Source of the DNA: Shimia sp040225985
GTDB lineage: Bacteria > Pseudomonadota > Alphaproteobacteria > Rhodobacterales > Rhodobacteraceae
Reading direction: 5' to 3'
DNA: 64,000 nt
NCBI RefSeq assembly: GCF_040225985.1
Contig: NZ_JBBPEU010000008.1
Span: 62,001 to 126,000 of the forward strand
Every line of letters begins with the position of its first letter. The first letter of the stretch is position 1. The position numbers were made by a program, and so were the translations under genes. Under the pieces are notes generated by a model. That model had not been told where the DNA came from. It did no database searches and saw only the letters and a program-made list of their open reading frames with translations. Shown piece by piece: positions 45,032 through 53,294 of this stretch.

Positions 45032-46171
45032 TCAGAGCGACCGCGAGATCAGTTCCTTCATGATCTCGTTTGTGCCGCCATAGATGCGCTGTACGCGAGC
45101 ATCGACCCACATTTCGCCGATCGCATATTCCTGCATGTATCCATAGCCGCCATGCAGTTGCAGGCATTCATCCAGTACCTCGCCCTGCGTATCGGTAATC
45201 CAGTATTTCGCCATGGCTGCCTTTTCGACGGTCAGGTTTCCGGCGATCAGGTCGCTGATGCATTCATCCAGAAAGGCGCGCGCGACCTTGGTCTTGGTCA
45301 GACATTCGGCCAGTTTGAAACGGGTGTTCTGGAATTGCAGGATCGGGCCGCCAAAGGCCTCGCGCTCCTTGCAGTACGCGATGGTCCGTTCCACGGCGCC
45401 TTCCATGGCCCCTTGCGCGATGCAGGCAATGACAAGGCGTTCCTGGCCCAGTTGCTGCATCATCTGGTAAAAGCCCTGGCCTTCCTCGCCGCCAAGAATG
45501 TTTTCCGGCGGGATTTCGACGTTGTCAAAGAACAGCTCGGACGTGTCCGCGGCGTGGCAACCGATTTTCTCGAGGTTGCGCCCGCGCGAAAAACCTTCGG
45601 CACCGTCTGTTTCGACCACCACCAGCGACGTGCCCTTGGCACCTGCCGACGGGTCGGTCTTGGCGGCGACGATCACGAGGTTGGCGTGCTGGCCGTTGGT
45701 GATAAAGGTCTTGGATCCCGACAGGCGATAGGAATTGCCTTCCTTGATCGCGCGGGTCTTGATCGCCTGCACGTCCGAGCCGCCCGAGGGTTCGGTCATG
45801 GCCAGCGCGCCGACGATTTCGCCGGTGACCATCTTGGGCAGCCAGCGCTGTTTCTGCTCTTCCGAGCCATAGGCCAGAATGTAATGCGCCACGATGCCGG
45901 AGTGGATGCCGTGGCCCCAGCTGGCCAGATTGGCGCGGTTTGATTCCATAAGGATCACGGCCTCGTGGCCGAAATCGCCGCCAACCCCGCCATATTCCTC
46001 GGGGATCGAAGGGCAGAGCAGGCCCAGTTCACCGGCCTCTTGCCAGATCTCGCGGTCCATTTCGCCTTGCTTGCGCCACTTGTCGAATTTCGGCGCCCAT
46101 TCGTCATTGATGAATTTGGCGGTCATGTCCGCCAGCATCTGGTGTTCGTCACTCATCCAGGTGGATGTCAT
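45032..46171 (-). CDS. acyl-CoA dehydrogenase
   Basis: A 379-residue acyl-CoA dehydrogenase with ALAMTEPSGGSDVQAIKTRA, SGSKTFITNG, QLHGGYGYMQEY and a C-terminal IYGGTNEIMKELISRSL. As the YEGT glutamate is replaced (IYGGT), the catalytic base is probably the Glu in QERLVIA, as in isovaleryl/long-chain types. CAGGAG precedes ATG 46171. It follows the 70-aa gene by 19 bp. Substrate unknown; it probably serves the neighbouring beta-oxidation genes. Confidence 0.9.
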   Translation of the reverse strand: MTSTWMSDEHQMLADMTAKFINDEWAPKFDKWRKQGEMDREIWQEAGELGLLCPSIPEEYGGVGGDFGHEAVILMESNRANLASWGHGIHSGIVAHYILAYGSEEQKQRWLPKMVTGEIVGALAMTEPSGGSDVQAIKTRAIKEGNSYRLSGSKTFITNGQHANLVIVAAKTDPSAGAKGTSLVVVETDGAEGFSRGRNLEKIGCHAADTSELFFDNVEIPPENILGGEEGQGFYQMMQQLGQERLVIACIAQGAMEGAVERTIAYCKEREAFGGPILQFQNTRFKLAECLTKTKVARAFLDECISDLIAGNLTVEKAAMAKYWITDTQGEVLDECLQLHGGYGYMQEYAIGEMWVDARVQRIYGGTNEIMKELISRSL

Positions 46172-46190
46172 GGTCTGCTCCTGTCGGTGC

Positions 46191-46403
46191 TCAACGCTTG
46201 CGCGCGTCGAGTTGGGAATTGAACTGTCGCAACCGGTGGGCGAGAGCTTCGTCATCGGTGATGGCGTCAAAATTTTCGAACAGGAAGGACAGGGCCTCGC
46301 CTTCGTCGAGACCGGCGTCAGAGGCAAAGCTGCGCAGCCGGCGATAGCCGTCCTCGGTCATGGCGACCGGAAAGCGACGGGTCAGACGAAATCGTTTGGG
46401 CAT
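46191..46403 (-). CDS. small conserved hypothetical protein (70 aa) between acyl-CoA dehydrogenases
   Basis: A 70-residue soluble basic-then-acidic protein (KRFRLTRRFPVAMTEDGYRRL ... GEALSFLFENFDAI) with a strong ribosome site (GGGAGGAAAG) before ATG 46403. The N-terminal strand followed by two helices is reminiscent of a ribbon-helix-helix layout, but this is only an impression. It lies 62 bp after the large acyl-CoA dehydrogenase and 19 bp before the small one, so all three are probably one transcript. Confidence 0.7.
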   Translation of the reverse strand: MPKRFRLTRRFPVAMTEDGYRRLRSFASDAGLDEGEALSFLFENFDAITDDEALAHRLRQFNSQLDARKR

Positions 46404-46465
46404 CTTTCCTCCCGAAATGCCGATGTGGGGGCAGGGCGGGGAAAACCCCGCCCGTGCCTGAAAGA

Positions 46466-48241
46466 TCAGAACGCCTCGGCGTTCAGGGCCATCACCGTAT
46501 CAGCCCCGGATTCGATACGCGCGAGGTGCATCTTGGTGGCCGGCAGGCGACGAGCCATATAGTAGCGTCCGGTGGCCAGCTTGGTCTCGTAGAACGCAGC
46601 GTCAGAGGTGCCGTTGGCCAGAGCTGACGTCGCGGCCTTTGCCATCTTGGCCCACATCAGGCCAAGGCAGACATGGCCAAACAGGTGCATGAAGTCATTC
46701 GACCCGGCCAGCGCGTGGTTGGGGTTCTTCATGCCGTTCTGCATAAAGAACATGCCCGCCGCCTGCAGGTCTTTCGACGCTGCCTTGAGCGGCTCGACGA
46801 AGTCCTTCATCGCTTCGTCTTCGGCGTTCTCCTTGCAGAAAGTCTTGACCAGGTCGAAGAAGGCCATGACGTGCTTGCCGCCGTCCTGCGCCAGCTTGCG
46901 GCCCACGAGGTCAAGCGCCTGAACACCGTTCGCGCCTTCATAGATCATGGCAATGCGGGCATCGCGGGTGAACTGCGACATGCCCCATTCCTCGATATAG
47001 CCGTGGCCGCCATAGACCTGCTGGGCGCGGACCGTCATGTCATAGCCTTCGTCGGTCAGGAAGCCTTTGATAACCGGGGTCAGCAGCGACACGAGGCCGT
47101 CGGCGTCCTTGTCGCCCTTGCGGTGGGCGGCGTCGATCATGGTGGCGCCCCAGAGAATGAAGGCGCGCGCGCCCTCGGCAAAGCTCTTCTGGTCCATCAG
47201 CGACCGGCGGATATCCGGGTGCACGATCAGCGGATCGGCGGGGCCGTCGGGGTTTTCAACACCGGTCACGGCGCGGCCCTGCAGCCGGTCCTTGGCATAG
47301 GTCAGCGCGTTCTGATAGGCGACTTCGGCCTGTGCCAGACCCTGCATGCCCACGCCCAGACGGGCCTCGTTCATCATGGTGAACATGGCGCGCATGCCTT
47401 TATGCTCTTCACCCAGAAGATAGCCTTCGGCCTCGTCATAGTTCAGTACGCAGGTCGAGTTGCCGTGGATGCCCATCTTTTTCTCGATGTTGCCGACGGT
47501 AACGCCATTGCGCGCGCCAATGTTGCCCGCGTCATCCACCTTGAACTTGGGCACGATGAACAGCGACACGCCCTTGATGCCTTCGGGGCCGCCGGGGATC
47601 TTGGCCAGCACGAGATGCACGATATTGTCGGCCATGTCGTGATCGCCCGCCGAGATAAAGATCTTCTGGCCGGAAATCTTGTAGGTGCCGTCGCCCTGCG
47701 GCTCGGCCTTGGTGCGCATCAGGCCCAGATCGGTGCCGCAATGCGGTTCGGTCAGGTTCATGGTGCCGGTCCATTCGCAGGACACCATCTTGGGCAGCCA
47801 TTTGTCTTTCTGCGCGTCCGTGCCGTGCGCCAGGATCGCCGAGGCCGCACCGTGGGTCAGACCCTGGTACATGGTGAAGGCCTGGTTCGCGGCCGAGAAC
47901 ATCTCGCCCACGGCGGTGCCGAGAACATAAGGCATGTTCTGCCCGCCATATTCTTCTGGCATGTCCAGACCGGGCCAGCCACCTTCCTTGACCTGTTCAA
48001 AGGCGTCCTTGAACCCTGTCGGGGTGTAAACGATGCCGTTTTCCAGACGGCAGCCTTCGTGGTCGCCCACGACGTTCAGCGGCGCCAGGACATCGCCGGT
48101 CAGTTTGCCAGCCTCTTCCAGCACGGCATTGGTGAAATCGGCTTCCAGTTCATCATAGCCCGGGATGTCCGATTTGGCGACATCCAGAACATCGTGCAGG
48201 ACAAACTGCATATCTTTTACGGGTGCGGTATACGTCGGCAT
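46466..48241 (-). CDS. large acyl-CoA dehydrogenase (FadE/DmdC-like)
   Basis: The 591-residue enzyme has the extended layout of FadE-type dehydrogenases: MPTYTAPVKDMQFVLHDVL start, MNLTEPHCGTDLGLMRTKA, QKIFISAGDHD, VYGGHGYIEEWGMSQFTRDARI, catalytic-Glu motif MIYEGANGVQALDL and an acyl-CoA dehydrogenase C-terminal extension. The same family holds DmdC, which oxidises 3-methylmercaptopropionyl-CoA. Fatty acyl-CoA is the default guess given fadBA nearby. The ribosome site is AGGGAAG. The 128-bp leader to the MerR gene is highly structured. Confidence 0.92.
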   Translation of the reverse strand: MPTYTAPVKDMQFVLHDVLDVAKSDIPGYDELEADFTNAVLEEAGKLTGDVLAPLNVVGDHEGCRLENGIVYTPTGFKDAFEQVKEGGWPGLDMPEEYGGQNMPYVLGTAVGEMFSAANQAFTMYQGLTHGAASAILAHGTDAQKDKWLPKMVSCEWTGTMNLTEPHCGTDLGLMRTKAEPQGDGTYKISGQKIFISAGDHDMADNIVHLVLAKIPGGPEGIKGVSLFIVPKFKVDDAGNIGARNGVTVGNIEKKMGIHGNSTCVLNYDEAEGYLLGEEHKGMRAMFTMMNEARLGVGMQGLAQAEVAYQNALTYAKDRLQGRAVTGVENPDGPADPLIVHPDIRRSLMDQKSFAEGARAFILWGATMIDAAHRKGDKDADGLVSLLTPVIKGFLTDEGYDMTVRAQQVYGGHGYIEEWGMSQFTRDARIAMIYEGANGVQALDLVGRKLAQDGGKHVMAFFDLVKTFCKENAEDEAMKDFVEPLKAASKDLQAAGMFFMQNGMKNPNHALAGSNDFMHLFGHVCLGLMWAKMAKAATSALANGTSDAAFYETKLATGRYYMARRLPATKMHLARIESGADTVMALNAEAF

Positions 48242-48257
48242 GAGTCTCTTCCCTAAG

Positions 48258-48371
48258 GCGTTTCGTCACTTTGTTGGATACATCAATGGGACGAAACGCA
48301 CGGAGCCCATTGATGTTGTGAGAGTTTCGAAACCAACTTGCTTTCCAAGCCGCTCTCGAAACGCGTTGGTT
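48258..48371. promoter_or_regulatory. interleaved inverted repeats between MerR and fadE-like gene
   Basis: Three perfect inverted repeats interlock: GCGTTTCGTC 48258-48267 with GACGAAACGC 48290-48299; ACATCAATGGG 48280-48290 with CCCATTGATGT 48306-48316; AACCAAC 48331-48337 with GTTGGTT 48365-48371. A palindrome GTTTCGAAAC lies at 48324-48333. The half-site GTTTCG/CGAAAC occurs five times. The first two stems exclude one another, so this may be an RNA switch-like leader, a cluster of regulator sites, or both. Confidence 0.5.
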
Positions 48372-48771
48372 ACTCGGCTGCTTTTTTGGTGGTGTTGAAG
48401 GAAGCGAGGATTTTTTCGCCCCATTTCAACTGTTCTTTCAGATCGTCGATGGCTTCGTTCAGCTCGTCACGCTGTTCTTCCATATCTTGCAGGCGTTGCT
48501 GCGCCACTTCGTAGGTGCGCTGCAGCTGGGTCGCCTGTTGATCGCCCATGTCATAGAGATCCAGAAGTTGACGGATTTCTTCGAGAGAAAAGCCAAAGCG
48601 TTTGCCGCGCAGGATCAGCTTGAGCCGGGCCCGGTCGCGCTTGGTGAACAACCGTTTCTGACCTTCGCGGATTGGAAACAGCAGTTCCTTTGCTTCATAA
48701 AAACGCAGGGTGCGCGGCGTCACATCATACGCGTCACACATCTCTCGGATGGTCATGGTTCCATCAGTCAT
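48370..48771 (-). CDS. MerR family transcriptional regulator (first)
   Basis: A 133-residue MerR-type protein: winged HTH (MTIREMCDAYDVTPRTLRFYE, then RLFTKRDRARLKLILRGKRFGFSLEEIRQLLDLYD) followed by a dimerising coiled coil (about 80-125). There is no C-terminal metal-binding cysteine set, so it is not a metal sensor; relatives (LiuR-like) control fatty-acid or branched-chain breakdown. ATG 48771 was chosen over 48822. It precedes the fadE-like gene and is paralogous to the next MerR gene. Confidence 0.88.
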   Translation of the reverse strand: MTDGTMTIREMCDAYDVTPRTLRFYEAKELLFPIREGQKRLFTKRDRARLKLILRGKRFGFSLEEIRQLLDLYDMGDQQATQLQRTYEVAQQRLQDMEEQRDELNEAIDDLKEQLKWGEKILASFNTTKKAAE

Positions 48772-49102
48772 TTCGACAACCTCGTCTTTCGTGTTCCATG
48801 AACAATTTGGGTCTCGCAGCATTGGTTACAACCGTGCCTTACGTTGACGTAATCGAAACGCTACGTCACTTCTAAAGTTGACGTTGCGTTTGCGAAGGTA
48901 AAGTAAAACTTTCGCGAAATTTGCCGAAATTCGGCGGGAATTTGCCAGTCTGCACCGCTCCGACAGAGGGGCAGGGCGTCTCAATACCGCGCAGCACGGC
49001 AGACCGCACGCCGCCCAGACGCGCAAGAAAAACGCCCCGGCGCCTTTTCTCAAAGGCTCCAGAGCGCACCGGGATCAAAAATGAGAGCGGGTCGCCCGCG
49101 CC
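48772..49102. promoter_or_regulatory. MerR promoter region with LiuR-like operators
   Basis: This 331-bp gap has no gene. TTACGT-TG-ACGTAA (48839-48852) is a perfect inverted repeat of the ACGT-type motif known for LiuR-class MerR regulators; it is followed by ACGTCA (48863-48868) and TGACGT (48879-48884), another inverted pair. Near 49087-49099 GCGGG/CCCGC with CTCATTTTT on the minus strand may end the second MerR gene. Confidence 0.6.
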
Positions 49103-49477
49103 TTACATCTTTTCGAGTTCCGCCGCAGTTTCATCCCGCAGGGTTTTCAATTCGTGCATGGCCTCTTCCAGCTGGGCCTTCTGTTCTTCCAGCTCGGCAT
49201 ATTGTTTGTCGGCCATGTCGACAAAGGCCTGCATCTGTGCGGCGGTGCCTTCGTGTTCATAGATCATTAGCCACTGGCGGATGTTCTCGAGCTTGATACC
49301 GAATCGCCGTCCCCGCATGATCAACGTCATGCGCGCCACCTCGCGTGGCCCGAAGAATCGCGACCGCCCTTCGCGCTCGGGCTCCAACAGCTCAATATAT
49401 TCGTAGTAACGCAACGTGCGCGGGGTGACGTCAAACTTGGCGCACATTTCCTTAAAGGACAGACGAATATCAGACAT
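49103..49477 (-). CDS. MerR family transcriptional regulator (second)
   Basis: A 124-residue MerR-type protein (SFKEMCAKFDVTPRTLRYYEY, FFGPREVARMTLIMRGRRFGIKLENIRQWLMIYE, then a coiled coil rich in Glu and Gln at about 75-122). It resembles its neighbour over the DNA-binding half. GAGGAG precedes ATG 49477; the TTG at 49483 is unlikely. It probably shares control of the beta-oxidation genes; a heteromeric pair is possible. Confidence 0.88.
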   Translation of the reverse strand: MSDIRLSFKEMCAKFDVTPRTLRYYEYIELLEPEREGRSRFFGPREVARMTLIMRGRRFGIKLENIRQWLMIYEHEGTAAQMQAFVDMADKQYAELEEQKAQLEEAMHELKTLRDETAAELEKM

Positions 49478-49591
49478 TGGCAATTCTCCTCGGGGCAGAA
49501 CTTAGGACGCAATTTTATTTCCTGCAACCGCCCCCTTGCCGCGCGTGCAAAATGCAGGACATAGTCGGTGGCGGTAAGGACGGAGCAAAAC

Positions 49592-50014
49592 ATGAATCCC
49601 CAAAAGGTCAAAATGGCGGAACAGTTCATCAGCCTTGTGCCTCATTGCAAGGCGCTGGGCATGAAGCTGACCAATATCGGCGATGGCGTTGCCGAAATGG
49701 AATTGCCCTATGATTTGCGCATTGTTGGCGATCCGGAAACCGGCGTGGTGCATGGTGGCGCGGTCTCGGCGTTGATGGACACCTGCTGCGGCGCGGCAGC
49801 GATGAGCCACCCGTCCTCTCCGGCGGGGACGGCCACGATTGACCTGCGGATTGACTACATGCGCGCCGCCACCCCGGGCCAGACCATCCGCACCCGTGCC
49901 GAATGCTATCACATCACGCGCTCTGTCGCCTTTGTGCGGGCCACCGCCATGGATGACGACAGCGACCGCCCCGTGGCCACCGCCACCGGGGCCTTCACCG
50001 TGGAGGGCAAATAA
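49592..50014 (+). CDS. PaaI family thioesterase
   Basis: The 140-residue hotdog-fold protein has VVHGGAVSALMDTCCGAAA, the PaaI-type central helix with the catalytic HGG and Asp, and TIDLRIDYMRAATPG. It hydrolyses small acyl- or aryl-CoA thioesters. CGGAG precedes ATG 49592, which was preferred to GTG 49568. It starts a three-gene run with 50016 and 50521. Confidence 0.87.
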   Translation: MNPQKVKMAEQFISLVPHCKALGMKLTNIGDGVAEMELPYDLRIVGDPETGVVHGGAVSALMDTCCGAAAMSHPSSPAGTATIDLRIDYMRAATPGQTIRTRAECYHITRSVAFVRATAMDDDSDRPVATATGAFTVEGK

Positions 50015-50015
50015 C

Positions 50016-50528
50016 ATGGCGCGCAAACGTCCCGAACCCGTCCAGGTGGTCAAGCAACGTCGCGACGCGGCCCTCAATGCGCTGGTGCACGGTGTGCCCT
50101 ATGTGCAGTTCATGGGCATCGAATTCGACCGGCGCGGCGATGAACTGACCGCGGTACTGCCCTTTGATGAAAAACTGATCGGCAACCCGATGCTGCCGGC
50201 CCTGCATGGCGGGGCGATTGCGGGGTTCCTTGAAACCACCGCCGTGATCGGGCTGGCGTGGTCCATGCTCTGGGAAGATATCGAAACAGGTCGTATCGAC
50301 ACCGAGGAACTGGCGCTCGGGCATTTGCCCCGCCTGCCCAAGACGATTGATTTCAACGTCGATTACCTGCGTTCCGGTCTGCCGCGCGATTCCTATGCGC
50401 GGGCGCGTGTCAATCGCTCGGGGCGACGGTATGCCAGCGTGCATGTCGAGGCCTGGCAGGACCAGCGCGAGAAACTGTTCACGCAAGCGACGGGCCATTT
50501 CCTGATGCCTGCGCGCGGGGATGACTGA
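50016..50528 (+). CDS. PaaI-like thioesterase, second paralogue
   Basis: A 170-residue hotdog protein with ALHGGAIAGFLETTAVIGLAW and IDFNVDYLRSGLPRDSYARA. It is longer than its neighbour by an N-terminal extension and an insert (EDIETGRIDTEELALGHLPR). ATG 50016 lies one base after the first thioesterase stop. The two may form a heteromer, as some hotdog pairs do; this is inference. Confidence 0.84.
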   Translation: MARKRPEPVQVVKQRRDAALNALVHGVPYVQFMGIEFDRRGDELTAVLPFDEKLIGNPMLPALHGGAIAGFLETTAVIGLAWSMLWEDIETGRIDTEELALGHLPRLPKTIDFNVDYLRSGLPRDSYARARVNRSGRRYASVHVEAWQDQREKLFTQATGHFLMPARGDD

Positions 50529-51837
50529 CGCGGCGGCGGTCACGCATGCGCGCATTCTGAAAACCGCCATTCCCATCGTGATCTCGAATGCCACGGTGCC
50601 CCTTCTGGGGCTGGTGGACACGGGCGTCGTGGGCCAGATGGGTGCGGCGGCGCCGATCGGGGCCGTTGGCATCGGGGCCACCATCCTGACCGCGCTTTAC
50701 TGGCTGTTCGGGTTCCTGCGAATGGGCACGACCGGCCTGACCTCGCAGGCGCATGGCGCCGGGAACGGACCCGAGGTGTCTGCAATGCTCAGCCGTGCGA
50801 TGATGATCGGGCTGGCCGCCGGGCTGGGGATCATCCTTCTGCAAATCCCGCTGTTCTGGTTGGGCTTCCTGATTTCCCCGGCCAGCGCCGAGGTCGAGAC
50901 ACTGGCGCGCGACTATCTTGCCATCCGGGTCTACAGCGCGCCGGCGATGATCGGGCTTTATGGCGTGACCGGCTGGCTGATCGCTTTGGAACGCACGCGC
51001 TCGGTTCTGTTGCTTCAGGTCTGGATGAACGGTCTCAACATCCTGCTGGATGTGTGGTTTGTGCTCTGGCTGGGCTGGGGTGTGTCCGGCGTGGCCTTTG
51101 CCACCTTCCTTGCCGAATGGAGCGGATTGTTCCTCGGGCTGTGGCTCTGCCGATCGGTCTGGCAGGGCAGGGATTGGCGGGACTGGCCCCGCATCTTCGA
51201 CCGCGCGCGCCTGCGCCAGCTGGCCGTGGTCAACTCGGACATCATGATGCGGTCCTTCCTGTTGCAAGGCATTTTCATGTCCTTTCTGTTTCTCGGGGCA
51301 CGTCTGGGGGACGTCACGCTGGCCGCCAACCAGGTGTTGATGCAGTTCCTGGCGCTCTCTGCCTATGCGCTGGACGGGTTCGCCTTTGCCGCTGAGGCGT
51401 TGGTCGGTCAGGCCTTTGGCGCACGCAACCGGCCCGCCCTGCGTCGCGCCGCTGTGCTCAGTGCGGTCTGGAGTGTGGCCATCGTTGCGGGGATCACGCT
51501 TGGCTTTGCGCTTGGCGGGCGCGCCCTGATCGACCTGCTGACCACCGCCCCCGATGTGCGCAACGCGGCCTATGCCTTTCTGCCTTACGCGGTGCTGGCG
51601 CCGATCTTCGGGGTCTGGTCCTTCCTCTTGGATGGCATTTTCATCGGGGCCACCCGCACCCGCGACATGCGCAACATGATGGCGCTGTCCGCGCTGGTCT
51701 ATGCGGTGGCTGTGCTGACCCTGATGCCAGTCTTTGGCAATCACGGCTTGTGGATGGCGATTCTGATCAGCTTTGTCGCCCGCGCGCTGACACTCGCCCT
51801 GCGCTATCCGGCGCTGGAGCGGGCGTCAGAGGGCTGA
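50521..51837 (+). CDS. MATE family efflux transporter (DinF-like)
   Basis: A 438-residue protein with twelve predicted helices in two halves. N-terminal ILKTAIPIVISNATVPLLGLVDTGVVGQMG and the second-half LGDVTLAANQVLMQFLALSAYALDGFAFAAEALVGQAFGA are typical DinF/MATE segments, including the acidic residue of the cation site. It exports drugs or metabolites in exchange for H+ or Na+. It overlaps the second thioesterase by 8 bases. Confidence 0.9.
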   Translation: MTDAAAVTHARILKTAIPIVISNATVPLLGLVDTGVVGQMGAAAPIGAVGIGATILTALYWLFGFLRMGTTGLTSQAHGAGNGPEVSAMLSRAMMIGLAAGLGIILLQIPLFWLGFLISPASAEVETLARDYLAIRVYSAPAMIGLYGVTGWLIALERTRSVLLLQVWMNGLNILLDVWFVLWLGWGVSGVAFATFLAEWSGLFLGLWLCRSVWQGRDWRDWPRIFDRARLRQLAVVNSDIMMRSFLLQGIFMSFLFLGARLGDVTLAANQVLMQFLALSAYALDGFAFAAEALVGQAFGARNRPALRRAAVLSAVWSVAIVAGITLGFALGGRALIDLLTTAPDVRNAAYAFLPYAVLAPIFGVWSFLLDGIFIGATRTRDMRNMMALSALVYAVAVLTLMPVFGNHGLWMAILISFVARALTLALRYPALERASEG

Positions 51838-51900
51838 AAAATTGTGTACAAAACGGACGACTGGCCCTGAAACTTGGTACAAACCCGAAAGTCTCGCGGC

Positions 51901-52239
51901 CTAGAGAATCTCCAGCACCTGTTCCGGCGGACGCCCCAGCGCGGCCTTGCCTTGCGCGAAAACAATCGGACGTTCGATCAGTTTCGGACAGTCCGCCATC
52001 GCCGCAATCAGGGTTTCGTCGTCGTCATCCTTGCTCAGACCCATTTCTTTGAACGCGGCTTCCTTGGGGCGCATCATATCGATGGCTTTGACCCCCAACA
52101 GATCCCGCGCGGCGCGGATTTCACCTGCACTGGGCGCATCCTCAAGATATTTGCGCACGGTGACGTCACCTTTTTCCTCAACCAAAGCAAGGGTTTGGCG
52201 CGATTTCGAACATCGCGGGTTGTGCCAGATGGTGATCAT
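51901..52239 (-). CDS. arsenate reductase (ArsC/Spx family, glutaredoxin-linked)
   Basis: The 112-residue thioredoxin-fold protein has WHNPRCSKSRQTL with C10 and R14, and a later KLIERPIVFAQGKAALGRPPE segment that matches the anion-binding Arg region of ArsC. It resembles YfgD-type reductases. Its ATG overlaps the pyrD stop (ATGA), and there are no other ars genes, so a true arsenate role is uncertain. The TTG at 52245 is not used. Confidence 0.85.
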   Translation of the reverse strand: MITIWHNPRCSKSRQTLALVEEKGDVTVRKYLEDAPSAGEIRAARDLLGVKAIDMMRPKEAAFKEMGLSKDDDDETLIAAMADCPKLIERPIVFAQGKAALGRPPEQVLEIL

Positions 52240-53294
52240 AGCCAATCCTCTCGTTTACTGCCCACCGCGTCGGTGACATTGGCAAAACCGTCCTGTTCCA
52301 GAAGCGCGTCCAGCCCGCGGATGATCTCTTCGGTCAGCGACAGCCCGCCATAAACCAGTGCAGTATATAACTGCACCGCAGAGGCCCCCGCACAAATCTT
52401 GGCATAGGCCTGTTCGGCGTTGGAAATGCCACCCACCCCCACCAGAGGCATCTTGCCCTCGGTCAGCTGTGACATCCGCGCCAAGACACGGGTAGATTTC
52501 TCAAAAAGTGGCGCGCCCGAAAGACCGCCCATCTCGTCTTTATGATGTGATTTCAGCCCTGTACGGTCCAAAGTGGTATTGGTGGTGATCACCGCGTCCA
52601 GCTTGGAGTCGATAGCAACTTCCGCAATTTCGACCAGTTCCGCATCACTCAGATCCGGTGCGATTTTCAGGAAAACAGGGATCTTGCGATCCAGCCCGTC
52701 ACGGGCGTCCATCACCCCCGCCAGCAGTGCGGACAGCGCCGCCTTACCCTGCAAATCCCGAAGTTTTTCGGTATTGGGAGAGCTGACATTGACGGTCGCA
52801 AAATCCAGATGCGTGCCGCAATGCGCCAGAACCTTTGCAAAATCGCCCGCCCTGTCGTCGCTGTCCTTGTTCGCCCCGAGGTTCAGACCGATCACGGCCT
52901 CTTTTGGGCGCTGTGCCAGGCGCGCCGCGATGGCCTCCATCCCGTCATTGTTGAACCCGAAGCGGTTGATCGCAGCCTGATCTTCGGTCAGTCGGAACAG
53001 GCGTGGCTTGGGGTTGCCGGGCTGGGCGCGTGGGGTCGCGGCCCCGACCTCGAAGAAACCAAACCCTGCTTTGGCCAGCCCGTTCAGAGCAGTGGCATTC
53101 TTGTCAAACCCCGCAGCCAGACCGACCGGGTTGTCCAGCGGCAGACCCGCCAGCGTGGTTTTCAGACGGTTGGACGTGATCCGCCCCGGCGCTGGTGCGA
53201 CACCCATTTGCAGCGCCTTGATGGCCATGCCATGCGCCGCCTCGGGGTCCATGTTGCGCAGCGCGCGCATCCCGATATTTTCAAGGATTTTCAT
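52236..53294 (-). CDS. pyrD: dihydroorotate dehydrogenase (quinone), class 2
   Basis: A 352-residue FMN enzyme for the fourth step of pyrimidine synthesis, at the membrane with quinone as acceptor. It has the class-2 N-terminal helices (MKILENIGMRALRNMDPEAAH), AAGFDKNA, FFEVGAATPRAQPGNPKPR, catalytic Ser in NVSSPNT and GVGGIS near the FMN phosphate. It overlaps both neighbours by ATGA, forming an operon DUF952-pyrD-arsC. Confidence 0.94.
   Translation of the reverse strand: MKILENIGMRALRNMDPEAAHGMAIKALQMGVAPAPGRITSNRLKTTLAGLPLDNPVGLAAGFDKNATALNGLAKAGFGFFEVGAATPRAQPGNPKPRLFRLTEDQAAINRFGFNNDGMEAIAARLAQRPKEAVIGLNLGANKDSDDRAGDFAKVLAHCGTHLDFATVNVSSPNTEKLRDLQGKAALSALLAGVMDARDGLDRKIPVFLKIAPDLSDAELVEIAEVAIDSKLDAVITTNTTLDRTGLKSHHKDEMGGLSGAPLFEKSTRVLARMSQLTEGKMPLVGVGGISNAEQAYAKICAGASAVQLYTALVYGGLSLTEEIIRGLDALLEQDGFANVTDAVGSKREDWL

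Noticed and set aside
37123..48241. A complete DMSP demethylation pathway (DmdB and DmdC)
   Set aside because: The ligase and the large dehydrogenase belong to families that include DmdB and DmdC, but DmdA and DmdD are absent and fadBA surrounds them, so general fatty acid use is the simpler reading.
51901..52239. Arsenic resistance locus
   Set aside because: Only one ArsC-like gene is present, embedded in a pyrD operon, with no arsR, arsB or acr3 nearby.
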